Source of the DNA: Clostridiales bacterium UBA1738
GTDB taxonomy: Bacteria; Bacillota; Clostridia; UBA1381
NCBI GenBank assembly: GCA_002315735.1
Contig: DCIA01000008.1
Location: forward strand, 1 to 58,295
Direction of reading: 5' to 3'
Length of the DNA stretch: 58,295 bases
In this document: positions 1 to 7,487 of the stretch, piece after piece
How the letters are laid out: each line of letters starts with the position of its first letter
How positions within the stretch are numbered: the first letter of the stretch is position 1
Program-made: the position numbers and the translations under genes
The notes under the pieces: generated by a model
Database searches by the model: none
Told to the model about the DNA's origin: nothing
The model's input: the letters and a program-made list of their open reading frames with translations, nothing else

Positions 1-243
1 GTCAACGTGAGCATAGTGACGGTTAACTGTCTCATACTCAACGTGAGCTGTAGAAATTGTGATACCTCTTTCTCTTTCTTCCGGAGCTTTATCGATCATA
101 TCGTAAGCTTCGAATTTTGCCTTACCTTCCATAGCTAAAACCTTTGTGATAGCTGCAGTAAGAGTTGTCTTACCGTGGTCAACGTGGCCGATTGTACCAA
201 TGTTAACGTGTGGTTTACTTCTTTCAAATTTTTCCTTTGCCAT
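1..243 (-). CDS. tuf: Elongation factor Tu, N-terminal part (cut by window edge)
   Basis: Reading leftward from the ATG at 243 gives the conserved EF-Tu N-terminus: MAKEKFERSKPHVNIGTIGH, the P-loop with DHGKTT, then a stretch ending at the AHVEYET/HYAHVD region where the window stops. About 81 of roughly 397 residues are present. EF-Tu is the GTPase that delivers aminoacyl-tRNA to the ribosomal A site. It is the last visible gene of the minus-strand str operon, 89 nt after fusA, with a clear AGGAGG site before the ATG. The truncation is only the window boundary. Confidence 0.97.
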   Translation of the reverse strand, partial: MAKEKFERSKPHVNIGTIGHVDHGKTTLTAAITKVLAMEGKAKFEAYDMIDKAPEERERGITISTAHVEYETVNRHYAHVD

Positions 244-332
244 TGTAAAATCCTCCTAATTTTAAAATTTTAACATATTTATTTTATATTGTTTTTAAAG
301 AAAAATCAAGTGTTTTATAAAAATTCCTTGAA

Positions 333-2444
333 TTAGTCATTTTTTCTTGCACGATCGTTAATAATCTTTTCTTGAATTGACTTAGGAACTTCGGAATAAT
401 GTGAAGGTTCCATTGAATACTGTCCACGACCTTGAGTCTTTGAACGAAGGTCTGTTGCGTAACCGAACATTTCGGAAAGCGGAACATAAGCAGTAATTCT
501 TTGAGCACCTGAAACAGCTTCCATCTCCTTAATCATACCACGACGTGAGTTAAGGTCGCCCATAACATCACCCATGTATTCATCAGGGATAATAACGTTT
601 ACAAGCATGATAGGTTCTTTGATAACAGGATCTGCCTTCTTCATACCTTCTTTGAAAGCCATAGAAGCGGCAATCTTAAATGCCATTTCAGAAGAGTCAA
701 CTTCGTGGTAAGAACCATCATATAATGTTACTCTAACGTCAACAACGTTGTAACCTGCAAGTACACCGGAAAGCATAGCGCCTTGAACACCGGCATCAAC
801 AGCAGGGATATATTCCTTAGGAATAGCACCGCCGACGATAGCGTTAACGAATTCGTATCCGCCGCCTTCTTCCATAGGTTCAAGCTTCAATAATACATGA
901 CCGTATTGACCTTTACCACCGGATTGACGAGCATACTTGTGTTCGATATTAACAGGCTTTCTGATTGCTTCTCTGTATGAAACTTGTGGTTCACCAACAT
1001 TAGCTTCAACTTTGAATTCACGAAGAAGTCTGTCAACGATAATTTCAAGGTGAAGTTCACCCATACCTGCGATGATTGTTTGACCTGTTTCTTCATCTGT
1101 ATATGTCTTGAAAGTTGGGTCTTCTGCTGCAAGTCTTGCAAGAGCTAAGCCCATTTTTTCTTGGCCTGCTTTTGTCTTAGGCTCGATAGCAACACGGATA
1201 ACCGGTTCAGGGAAGTCCATAGATTCAAGAATAATTGGATGCTTTTCATCACAAAGAGTATCACCTGTTGTTGTATTTTTAAGACCTACGGCAGCTGCTA
1301 TATCACCTGAGTAAACTGTTGTTAAATCTTCTCTGTGGTTAGCGTGCATTTGTAGGATTCTACCCATTCTTTCACGGTTATCTTTACATGCATTTAGTAC
1401 ATAAGAACCTGCATCTAAAGTACCTGAGTAAACTCTGAAGAAACAGATATTTCCAACGAATGGGTCGTTTGCAATCTTAAATGCCAAAGCAGCAAAAGGA
1501 GCATCATCAGATGATGGTCTTTCGTCTTCTTCTTCGGTTCCCGGAATAACACCTTTGATGTTTGGAACATCTGTTGGAGCCGGCATATAGTCAATGATTG
1601 CGTCAAGAAGCATTTGAACGCCCTTGTTTCTGTATGAAGTACCGCAAAGCATTGGCACGATTTCATTGTTTATTGTAGCTTTACGAAGAGCGATTTTAAG
1701 TTCATCGACAGATAGCTCCTCGCCATCTAGATACCTCATCATTAATTCTTCGTCAGTTTCAGCGATTGCTTCAACCATTTTAGCTCTGTATTCTTGTGCT
1801 TTTTCAAGCATATCAGCAGGGATGTCCTCCTCGCCGAATTGTGTTCCCATTTCATCATAGTATATTTCAGCCTTCATAGTCATAAGGTCGATAATACCTG
1901 TGAATGTGTCTTCAGCTCCGATAGGAAGTTGAATCGGGATACCGTTGGCATGAAGTCTTTCGTGAACCATGGTTTCAACATTGTAGAAGTCAGCACCCAT
2001 AATGTCCATCTTATTAACATAAATCATACGAGGTACATTATAGTCGTTTGCTTGACGCCAAACTGTTTCAGATTGTGGTTCAACGCCGCCCTTAGCACAC
2101 ATAACGGTTACAGAACCGTCAAGTACACGAAGTGAACGTTGTACTTCAACTGTAAAGTCAACGTGTCCAGGTGTATCAATAATATTGATTCTATGTTTTA
2201 CACCTGAATTTAGGCCTGCTTTCTTTTCCCAGAAACAAGTTGTAGCAGCAGAAGTAATTGTGATACCACGTTCTTGTTCTTGAGCCATCCAGTCCATTTG
2301 TGCGCCACCTTCGTGAGTTTCGCCAATTTTGTGGATACGGCCTGTATAGTAAAGTATTCTTTCGGTAGTAGTGGTCTTACCTGCGTCGATATGAGCCATA
2401 ATACCGATATTTCTTGTATGTTCCAATGAATATTCTCTACTCAT
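333..2444 (-). CDS. fusA: Elongation factor G
   Basis: 703 aa, normal full length for EF-G, the GTPase that drives translocation of tRNA and mRNA on the ribosome. The G motifs are in place: AHIDAGKTTTTE near residue 16, a RGITI switch, DTPGHVDF and NKMD. The C-terminal EF-G domains IV-V follow, including ELHLEIIVDRL. The AGGAGG site lies just before the ATG. It sits between rpsG (71 nt upstream) and tuf in the str operon. The rpsG-fusA gap carries a strong hairpin. Nothing is abnormal in the protein. Confidence 0.98.
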   Translation of the reverse strand: MSREYSLEHTRNIGIMAHIDAGKTTTTERILYYTGRIHKIGETHEGGAQMDWMAQEQERGITITSAATTCFWEKKAGLNSGVKHRINIIDTPGHVDFTVEVQRSLRVLDGSVTVMCAKGGVEPQSETVWRQANDYNVPRMIYVNKMDIMGADFYNVETMVHERLHANGIPIQLPIGAEDTFTGIIDLMTMKAEIYYDEMGTQFGEEDIPADMLEKAQEYRAKMVEAIAETDEELMMRYLDGEELSVDELKIALRKATINNEIVPMLCGTSYRNKGVQMLLDAIIDYMPAPTDVPNIKGVIPGTEEEDERPSSDDAPFAALAFKIANDPFVGNICFFRVYSGTLDAGSYVLNACKDNRERMGRILQMHANHREDLTTVYSGDIAAAVGLKNTTTGDTLCDEKHPIILESMDFPEPVIRVAIEPKTKAGQEKMGLALARLAAEDPTFKTYTDEETGQTIIAGMGELHLEIIVDRLLREFKVEANVGEPQVSYREAIRKPVNIEHKYARQSGGKGQYGHVLLKLEPMEEGGGYEFVNAIVGGAIPKEYIPAVDAGVQGAMLSGVLAGYNVVDVRVTLYDGSYHEVDSSEMAFKIAASMAFKEGMKKADPVIKEPIMLVNVIIPDEYMGDVMGDLNSRRGMIKEMEAVSGAQRITAYVPLSEMFGYATDLRSKTQGRGQYSMEPSHYSEVPKSIQEKIINDRARKND

Positions 2445-2481
2445 AAATACAATTTCCTCCTTTCATGAAATGTAGATATGC

Positions 2482-2507
2482 TTGGCACGGCATAAAAGCC
2501 ATGCCAA
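2482..2507 (-). other. Hairpin in the rpsG-fusA gap
   Basis: Imperfect inverted repeat: TTGGCA (2482-2487) pairs with TGCCAA (2502-2507). An inner GGC/GCC stem follows after one C-A mismatch, with a six-base loop. There is no U-run, so it is not a standard terminator. It could be an attenuator, a processing site or a protein-binding site between the two genes. Confidence 0.5.
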
Positions 2508-2515
2508 AATTTAAA

Positions 2516-2986
2516 CTACCATCTGTAATGAGCAAAAGCCTTGTTAGCTTCAGCCATTTTATGAGTATCTTCACGCTTCTTAACAGAACCGCCTGTTCCG
2601 TTTAGTGCGTCAAGAAGTTCGTTAGCTAATCTTTCTTTCATTGTCTTTTCGTTACGTTCTCTTGAGTAACGAGTAAGCCAACGTAGACCTAAGGTTTGTC
2701 TTCTTTCAGGACGAACCTCCATAGGTACTTGATATGTTGCACCGCCGACACGACGAGCTTTTACTTCAAGTACAGGCATAATGTTATCCATTGATTCTGT
2801 GAAAACTTCCAACGGATCTCTGCCGGTCTTTTCCTTTATGATTTCGAATGCATCATAAACGATTTTTTGAGCTACACCTTTTTTACCATCTAACATAATG
2901 TTATTGATAAGCTTTGTAACAATAACGCTGTTGTAAATTGGGTCAGCCAAAACTTCTCTTTTAGCAATATAACCTTTTCTTGGCAT
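2516..2986 (-). CDS. rpsG: 30S ribosomal protein S7
   Basis: 156 aa from the ATG at 2986, beginning MPRKGYIAKREVLADP. An upstream in-frame extension is open, but the AAGGAGGG site sits just before 2986 and S7 homologues begin here. S7 is the primary assembly protein of the 30S head and binds the 3' major domain of 16S rRNA. It ends in the usual HKMAEANKAFAHYRW. It lies between rpsL and fusA in the str operon. Confidence 0.97.
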   Translation of the reverse strand: MPRKGYIAKREVLADPIYNSVIVTKLINNIMLDGKKGVAQKIVYDAFEIIKEKTGRDPLEVFTESMDNIMPVLEVKARRVGGATYQVPMEVRPERRQTLGLRWLTRYSRERNEKTMKERLANELLDALNGTGGSVKKREDTHKMAEANKAFAHYRW

Positions 2987-3116
2987 ATTTCTTCCCTCCT
3001 TCATAGAATAAATGAGTCTCATAGGTACTCTGAGCGACTAAACGCTCCGATTATGCGCACACGGTTATATGCTTATATAAAATAGATATAACACCATATG
3101 CACTTTTAGCTAATTA

Positions 3117-3539
3117 TTACTTTTTAGCTGGTTTTGGTTTCTTTGCGCCATACTTTGAACGGCTTTGCATTCTGTTTGCAACGCCTTGTGCGTCTAATGA
3201 ACCACGGATAATGTGGTATCTTGTACCCGGAAGGTCTTTTACTCTTCCGCCACGGATTAGAACTACACTGTGTTCTTGTAGGTTGTGACCAATACCCGGA
3301 ATATAGGCTGTAACTTCAATACCGTTGGTAAGTCTTACTCTGGCAATCTTACGAAGAGCTGAGTTAGGCTTCTTAGGTGTTGCAGTTCTAACTGCTGTAC
3401 AAACGCCTCTCTTTTGTGGAGAGAAGTGGTCATTTGTCTTCTTTTGAAGTGAGTTAAGACTCTTCAAAAGAGCAGGAGCAGTTGACTTCTTAGTAGAAGT
3501 TTCTCTACCTTTTCTTACCAATTGGTTAAATGTAGGCAT
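3117..3539 (-). CDS. rpsL: 30S ribosomal protein S12
   Basis: 140 aa, the usual length for S12, which sits in the decoding centre and monitors codon-anticodon pairing. It starts MPTFNQLVRKGR and carries the conserved TPKKPNSALRK loop and the PGIGHNLQEHS segment, the regions in which streptomycin-resistance changes fall in other bacteria. The lysine of TPKKPNS is the sensitive wild-type residue. It is preceded by rplGB and followed by rpsG. Confidence 0.97.
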   Translation of the reverse strand: MPTFNQLVRKGRETSTKKSTAPALLKSLNSLQKKTNDHFSPQKRGVCTAVRTATPKKPNSALRKIARVRLTNGIEVTAYIPGIGHNLQEHSVVLIRGGRVKDLPGTRYHIIRGSLDAQGVANRMQSRSKYGAKKPKPAKK

Positions 3540-3587
3540 ATCGTTATATCCTCCTTCTTTATAGATTTATATAGGCACAAAAAGTGC

Positions 3588-3839
3588 TTATAAACGAATT
3601 AGTGCGGCACACGAAGCGGGAACATCAATTTCACACTCGTTGCCAAGTTCGCGCATTGTTGGGATTTCAACAACTTCAATATCTTTTGTGTTTTCTAAAA
3701 GGCTATCTAAAATCAATGATGAAGAATCCATAGCAACAAAAATCTTTTTGCAAGTGCCGTTTTTTATAGCTTTTGAAACTTGCTTATAACCAACAATTAG
3801 GTTTTGTTTGTCCTCTGCTAAAATAAAGTTTCCTTCCAT
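3588..3839 (-). CDS. rplGB: L7Ae-family ribosomal protein (YbxF/RplGB-like)
   Basis: 83-aa basic protein with the L7Ae/L30e/S12e fold signature: LIVGYKQVSKAI near the start, then KIFVAMDS and the C-terminal VPASCAALIRL. In Firmicutes such proteins bind K-turn RNA and are encoded just before rpsL, exactly as here. It is the first gene of the str operon in this window. A perfect promoter lies 43 nt upstream, and rpoC, the usual upstream neighbour, is absent. Its cellular role is less certain than its family. Confidence 0.88.
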   Translation of the reverse strand: MEGNFILAEDKQNLIVGYKQVSKAIKNGTCKKIFVAMDSSSLILDSLLENTKDIEVVEIPTMRELGNECEIDVPASCAALIRL

Positions 3840-3881
3840 TAAAAATCCGCCCTTTTTCCCAGTTTACGCTAATGCCACAAT

Positions 3882-3910
3882 ATTATAACAAAAGTAAATA
3901 AAAATGTCAA
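3882..3910 (-). promoter_or_regulatory. Promoter of the str operon
   Basis: On the minus strand, TTGACA (3905-3910) and TATAAT (3882-3887) are separated by exactly 17 bases, a full consensus vegetative promoter. It reads into rplGB-rpsL-rpsG-fusA-tuf, so the operon starts here independently of rpoBC. Confidence 0.85.
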
Positions 3911-3970
3911 TCTTTTTTTATAAAAAATAATATTTTGCACAAAAACACCATAAAAAATGATGCAAAAGCA

Positions 3971-4000
3971 AAAAAACAAGGGATACAAAATCCCTTGTTT
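3971..4000 (-). terminator. Terminator of the SLH protein gene
   Basis: An 11-bp perfect stem (3974-3984 with 3990-4000) with a 5-base loop. It is followed on the minus strand by a run of seven T. It begins 16 nt after the SLH-protein stop codon. Confidence 0.88.
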
Positions 4001-4015
4001 TAATAAGTAGAAATA

Positions 4016-5932
4016 TTATTGTTCGCCGTAAGTATCAACCATAATATCTTTAACAGCGTTTTTAGTATCTGTATAAGCGTCCTCAACCCAAACTTCTGAC
4101 CATTGGTTTTGAAGTCTTGCATAGTAGTTGTGAGTTGTTGCTTCTGTAACAGCTTCATAGTACCAATCAGACTTATAAAGATCCGGCCATTCTCTTACAT
4201 ATACAGTATCACGGTCTGCATAACGAACAAGCATTCTGTTGATTATTGACATTGCCTCGGCTCTTGTAATGTAAGCGTCAGGATTGAATGTTCCGTCGCC
4301 ATAACCTGAAATCCAGTATTGACCTGCAACTTTTAAAATGTATTCTTTTGCCCAGTGACCATCAATGTCTGTAAAATAGTTTTCAGCAACAGCAGCATCA
4401 GCAGGGGCAAAATTACTTGCAAGAACTGCAAATTCTGCTCTTGTTATAGGAGTTCCGGGGTTAAAGTTTCCGTTTTCGTCACCCACGATAAATCCACCGT
4501 TCTTCATTGTAGCAACTGATTTATTTGACCATCTTTCAGATTCAACATCAGGGAAATCTTGCTCTGTTGTTTCAATAGAAGACCTGAAATGTAAATCAAG
4601 CAAACGATAGAATGCAGCAGTTATTTCTTCACGGGTGATGTTGCCTTTTGGTTTAACCTCTCCGTCAGGATATCCTACGATATATAGAATGTGTTCTTTT
4701 GTATTTCCGTCTTCGCTTATGCCTTGGTTAAGTTGAGGAGGAACAGTAATATTTACATATCTTGGATATAAAACAGCAGGACTTTCTGAGTCATATGAAG
4801 TAATGATTATATCAGATGTTCCGTTATATTCAGGGTCACCGCCTGCAAAAGGTGTTGTTGAGTAACCATTTTCTATAAAGCCTTCTTTTGGTTCGGGTTT
4901 CTTTGTGATTGTAAATGTGTACGTTGAATCATCATCGGCTTTTGTTTGTTCGACAGGAGAAACAATAATTGTTCCGTCATCTTTTACTTCTGTCTTAGAA
5001 GGAATTTTAGTTCCTGTATTATCTTCTGTTACCTTAATAGTAGTGTCTTCTTTTGATGTGTGTTTTGTTGAGCCACCACCGGTTGTGTAAATCTTAAATG
5101 AAGCAGTGTCTTCATTTGAAATGTATTTAATTATGGCAAATTCGTTTGTGTCATCTGTTGCAATAAACTTTGTATACGAATCGCCTGTTAATTTTGCAGT
5201 CACATCAAGAAATTGATTTTTTGTTTCTGTTGAAAAACCGGTAAGAGTTACAGAAAGATTATTAAATGCCTTTGTATCATCAACAAGGTTTGTCTTTACA
5301 GTTTTGCCGTCTTTAACCTTAAAAGCAACTTTTAAAGTATGATTTGTTTCGTCAAGAGTTGCTGTGTTTACCTCAAACAAGTCAGTATCTTGAACCAAGT
5401 TTATACTGGATTTTGGATTAAGCTTAAATGCGTCAGGAATAATAATTCTTGAATCGTATGTAACATCTACGAAAAACTCGCCTTCAACAGCAGAAGAATC
5501 AACAGCTCTTTTTACTGCTTTTTGTTCGGAAGAGCCGTTTTCAAAACTCTTTACTCTATCGTCATATAAATCTTCAAAAGCAGTTTTTACATTAGACATA
5601 TCCAAAGAAACTTTAAATTGGAATGTTTGCTTTTCATTTGAAGAGGAAGCGGTAGAATTCCAAGAATCTGTTTCGGAAACAGAAACGACAGTGTCGACAG
5701 TTGCCAAAACCGCTCTTGTTGTATCATCAATATTGGCATCAAAGAAGTGGGCTTTTTCAAGCATCGAATTTTCATGTCTCATCTTTGAGTAAAGAAGAAC
5801 GTTACTCTCAATATATGAGCTGAAATAATTGTTCAAATAATTATGAAGAGCATCTGTATCGGGATTTGCATATGCAACAGAAGATACCAACATAATACTT
5901 GACAAAAATAATGAAATTATTTTTTTCTTCAT
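4016..5932 (-). CDS. Secreted S-layer homology (SLH) domain protein
   Basis: 638 aa. The N-terminus is a signal peptide (MKKK, hydrophobic stretch to about residue 20, probable cleavage after VAYA). Residues about 25-400 are Thr/Asp/Ser-rich beta-type sequence I cannot assign. Three SLH repeats follow at roughly 410-460, 475-520 and 535-585, each with a G-(Y/D)-x-(D/N)-G-x-(F/V)-x-P core followed by (I)TR(A/E)E. SLH domains anchor proteins non-covalently to pyruvylated secondary cell-wall polymers, so the N-terminal part is probably displayed outside the cell. About 55 residues follow the last repeat. It is transcribed alone from its own promoter and terminator. The ligand or function of the exposed part is unknown. 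Confidence 0.88.
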   Translation of the reverse strand: MKKKIISLFLSSIMLVSSVAYANPDTDALHNYLNNYFSSYIESNVLLYSKMRHENSMLEKAHFFDANIDDTTRAVLATVDTVVSVSETDSWNSTASSSNEKQTFQFKVSLDMSNVKTAFEDLYDDRVKSFENGSSEQKAVKRAVDSSAVEGEFFVDVTYDSRIIIPDAFKLNPKSSINLVQDTDLFEVNTATLDETNHTLKVAFKVKDGKTVKTNLVDDTKAFNNLSVTLTGFSTETKNQFLDVTAKLTGDSYTKFIATDDTNEFAIIKYISNEDTASFKIYTTGGGSTKHTSKEDTTIKVTEDNTGTKIPSKTEVKDDGTIIVSPVEQTKADDDSTYTFTITKKPEPKEGFIENGYSTTPFAGGDPEYNGTSDIIITSYDSESPAVLYPRYVNITVPPQLNQGISEDGNTKEHILYIVGYPDGEVKPKGNITREEITAAFYRLLDLHFRSSIETTEQDFPDVESERWSNKSVATMKNGGFIVGDENGNFNPGTPITRAEFAVLASNFAPADAAVAENYFTDIDGHWAKEYILKVAGQYWISGYGDGTFNPDAYITRAEAMSIINRMLVRYADRDTVYVREWPDLYKSDWYYEAVTEATTHNYYARLQNQWSEVWVEDAYTDTKNAVKDIMVDTYGEQ

Positions 5933-5967
5933 ATAAATTCCTCCTATTTATAAATATAATTATAATT

Positions 5968-5996
5968 ATATTATCATTTATTAATATACTTGTCAA
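5968..5996 (-). promoter_or_regulatory. Promoter of the SLH protein gene
   Basis: Minus strand TTGACA (5991-5996), 17-base spacer, TAATAT (5968-5973), 36 nt before the start codon of the SLH gene, in very AT-rich DNA. Confidence 0.75.
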
Positions 5997-6019
5997 GATA
6001 GAGAACAAAAAAATATGTT

Positions 6020-6048
6020 GTATATTTTTTTTAAAACTGAGAATAATT
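6020..6048 (+). promoter_or_regulatory. Sigma-F-like promoter before the M23 gene
   Basis: GTATA (6020-6024) matches the forespore sigma-F -35 consensus GYWTA. GAGAATAATT (6039-6048) matches 9 of 10 positions of GGNRANAMTW. The spacer is 14 bases, one or two shorter than usual. It lies 33 nt before the start codon. No good vegetative promoter was seen here. Confidence 0.45.
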
Positions 6049-6080
6049 AGGAGTAAAGATTAGTTACGGGAGGAAATATT

Positions 6081-6737
6081 ATGGATAACAAGAAAAAAGA
6101 TAATGGCGGACTATATACGGCAATTTGCTGTTTTGCAGTAGTGATGGCGGTTGTGGGGTTTGTAAACGCTAAGACTAAGAAGGAAACAAGAAAAGAAGAA
6201 ATCACAAAAGTAATTGAAAACAGGGTTTTAGAAGAACAAGAGGAAAAGGTTGAAGAAAAGAAAGCCTTGCCCAAAAAAGAAATAATTGAAGAGAAAAAAA
6301 CAGAATCAGTAAGCAAAAGTATTATTATAGAAGAAACTGCTTTTTCAAGACCTGTTTCGGGAAATATTATAACAAATGATTCGGGTGAAGACCTATTATA
6401 TAATGAAGCTTTAAAGGATTGGCGAACTCATAACGGGGTGGATTTTGAAGCAAAAATCGGTGAAAAGGTCTTAGCAAGTGCAAACGGAGTGGTAGAGCAG
6501 GTGTCTGATTCGGAAATGGGAAGAAGTGTTGTCTTAGAGCATAGCAATGGCTTTTGCACAGTGTATGCAAATCTATCAGAAGATACAAAATTAAAAAAAG
6601 GTGATGAAGTATCAGAAGGTGATGTTATTGGCGAAGTTGGAAATACTGCCTTGGGAGATGCAACAGAGGAACCACATCTCCATTTTGAAATAATCAAAAA
6701 CGGTAAAAATGTAAATCCTACCGATTATTTGGAATAA
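6081..6737 (+). CDS. SpoIIQ-like M23 (LytM-fold) membrane protein
   Basis: 218 aa; GGGAGG ribosome site before the ATG. Residues 11-29 form one transmembrane helix. Residues 32-80 are Lys/Glu-rich and probably coiled coil. Residues about 88-218 are an M23 domain with THNGVD (H117, D121) and HLHFE (H199, H201). The usual YxHL histidine is replaced by asparagine (YANL, N164). The layout of short cytoplasmic tail, one TM, charged stalk and LytM domain is that of SpoIIQ, the forespore half of the SpoIIQ-SpoIIIAH channel needed for engulfment in spore formers. The sigma-F-like promoter supports this. It could instead be a generic M23 hydrolase; the missing histidine makes full endopeptidase activity doubtful. 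Confidence 0.72.
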   Translation: MDNKKKDNGGLYTAICCFAVVMAVVGFVNAKTKKETRKEEITKVIENRVLEEQEEKVEEKKALPKKEIIEEKKTESVSKSIIIEETAFSRPVSGNIITNDSGEDLLYNEALKDWRTHNGVDFEAKIGEKVLASANGVVEQVSDSEMGRSVVLEHSNGFCTVYANLSEDTKLKKGDEVSEGDVIGEVGNTALGDATEEPHLHFEIIKNGKNVNPTDYLE

Positions 6738-6770
6738 AAAAACTTTTTTTGAATAATATTAATTAAAGAC

Positions 6771-6799
6771 TTGACAAACTATTAAAACTGTGGTATCAT
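6771..6799 (+). promoter_or_regulatory. Promoter of tRNA-fMet
   Basis: TTGACA (6771-6776), 17-base spacer, TATCAT (6794-6799), 20 nt before the mature tRNA 5' end. Confidence 0.8.
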
Positions 6800-6819
6800 A
6801 GCAAAAGTCAAGTCAATAT

Positions 6820-6896
<77 letters not shown>

Positions 6897-6898
6897 AA

Positions 6899-6934
6899 AA
6901 AATTGCTTATAGCATTAGCTGTAAGCAATTTTTT
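6899..6934 (+). terminator. Terminator after tRNA-fMet
   Basis: Stem AATTGCTTA-t-AGC with GCT-g-TAAGCAATT around an ATTA loop, followed by a T-run. Confidence 0.85.
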
Positions 6935-7112
6935 AGTGGAGAAGAGCGAAATAAATCAGCTGATAATATGAGACCGACGAGCGTGGCTCGTTGGGGATAG
7001 ATAAGCACCGCTGCCGGTGGCAGAAGAAGGTGCTTGTCAATCACCGTAGCTGTCAAAAGTTATAGGGCGAAAGCCCGAAATAACTTTTGGAAACAGCAAG
7101 GCGGCACGAAGT
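6935..7112. repeat. Hairpin-rich intergenic element
   Basis: There is no credible ORF. Several strong inverted repeats follow each other: one near 6972-6993 (CGACGAGC/GCTCGTTG), a GCACC...GGTGC stem around 7003-7035, and a long hairpin at about 7048-7096. In that long hairpin GCTGT pairs with ACAGC, AAAAGTTAT with ATAACTTTT, and GGGC-GAAA-GCCC caps it. This looks like a palindromic intergenic repeat or a structured RNA. The DNA looks richer in G+C than its surroundings, which suggests a mobile or repeated sequence. Confidence 0.45.
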
Positions 7113-7156
7113 GATAACCCGGAGGTCGCGGGTATCAAATCCATTCACCTTTGCCA
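7104..7156 (+). pseudogene. tRNA 3'-half relic resembling tRNA-fMet
   Basis: Bases 7114-7128 repeat exactly the 15-base anticodon-stem/variable-loop segment of tRNA-fMet (6855-6869), shifted by 259 bp. TCAAATCC of the T arm recurs at 7135-7142 and the fragment ends in CCA (7154-7156). No 5' half folds with it, so it cannot be a working tRNA. It may be an attachment-site remnant of an element that once used the tRNA gene. Confidence 0.5.
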
Positions 7157-7161
7157 CAATC

Positions 7162-7201
7162 GAACGATTGCATTAATACTAATGTAGTCGTTCTTTTTTT
7201 T
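7162..7201 (+). terminator. Terminator after the tRNA relic
   Basis: GAACGA (7162-7167) pairs with TCGTTC (7188-7193). An inner CATTA/TAATG stem follows, then a run of eight or nine T. No gene precedes it other than the relic and the hairpin element, so it may end a non-coding transcript. Confidence 0.65.
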
Positions 7202-7318
7202 GTGCAAAAAAGTGCCGTAGTACTGCGGTTTTTCGGCTTTGAGCGTGTCAAGGGTTCGGGTTTAAAGTATCATTTGTGTACGTGCAGATAATATATCGAA
7301 AAAAATGGAAAATGATGC

Positions 7319-7347
7319 TTGACAAAGCAGGAATTTTGTGCTATCAT
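7319..7347 (+). promoter_or_regulatory. Promoter of rpsB-tsf
   Basis: TTGACA (7319-7324), 17-base spacer, TATCAT (7342-7347). Transcription would start near 7354, leaving an untranslated leader of about 130 nt before rpsB. Confidence 0.8.
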
Positions 7348-7401
7348 TATTTGGTATGTGGAATAAAAATATACATTTTCTGCATAATTGACATTAAGCA
7401 T

Positions 7402-7457
7402 ACAGATGGTAATACTTAATTGTTTATTATTATTTTTCTAAGTTATAAGCCGTCTGT
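7402..7457 (+). promoter_or_regulatory. Structured rpsB leader (candidate autoregulatory RNA)
   Basis: ACAGATGG (7402-7409) pairs with CCGTCTGT (7450-7457), and ACTTA (7414-7418) with TAAGT (7439-7443). This gives a two-helix element with internal loops, ending 20 nt before the ribosome binding site. The position suits translational feedback by S2, but no known leader family is recognised. Confidence 0.45.
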
Positions 7458-7487
7458 AGAAGATTAAAAAACAAGGAGGATTTTACA

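Noticed and set aside
1794..2135. ORFs opposite fusA (also 1108-1314 and 1624-1860)
   Set aside because: Shadow frames of a conserved gene, no ribosome sites.
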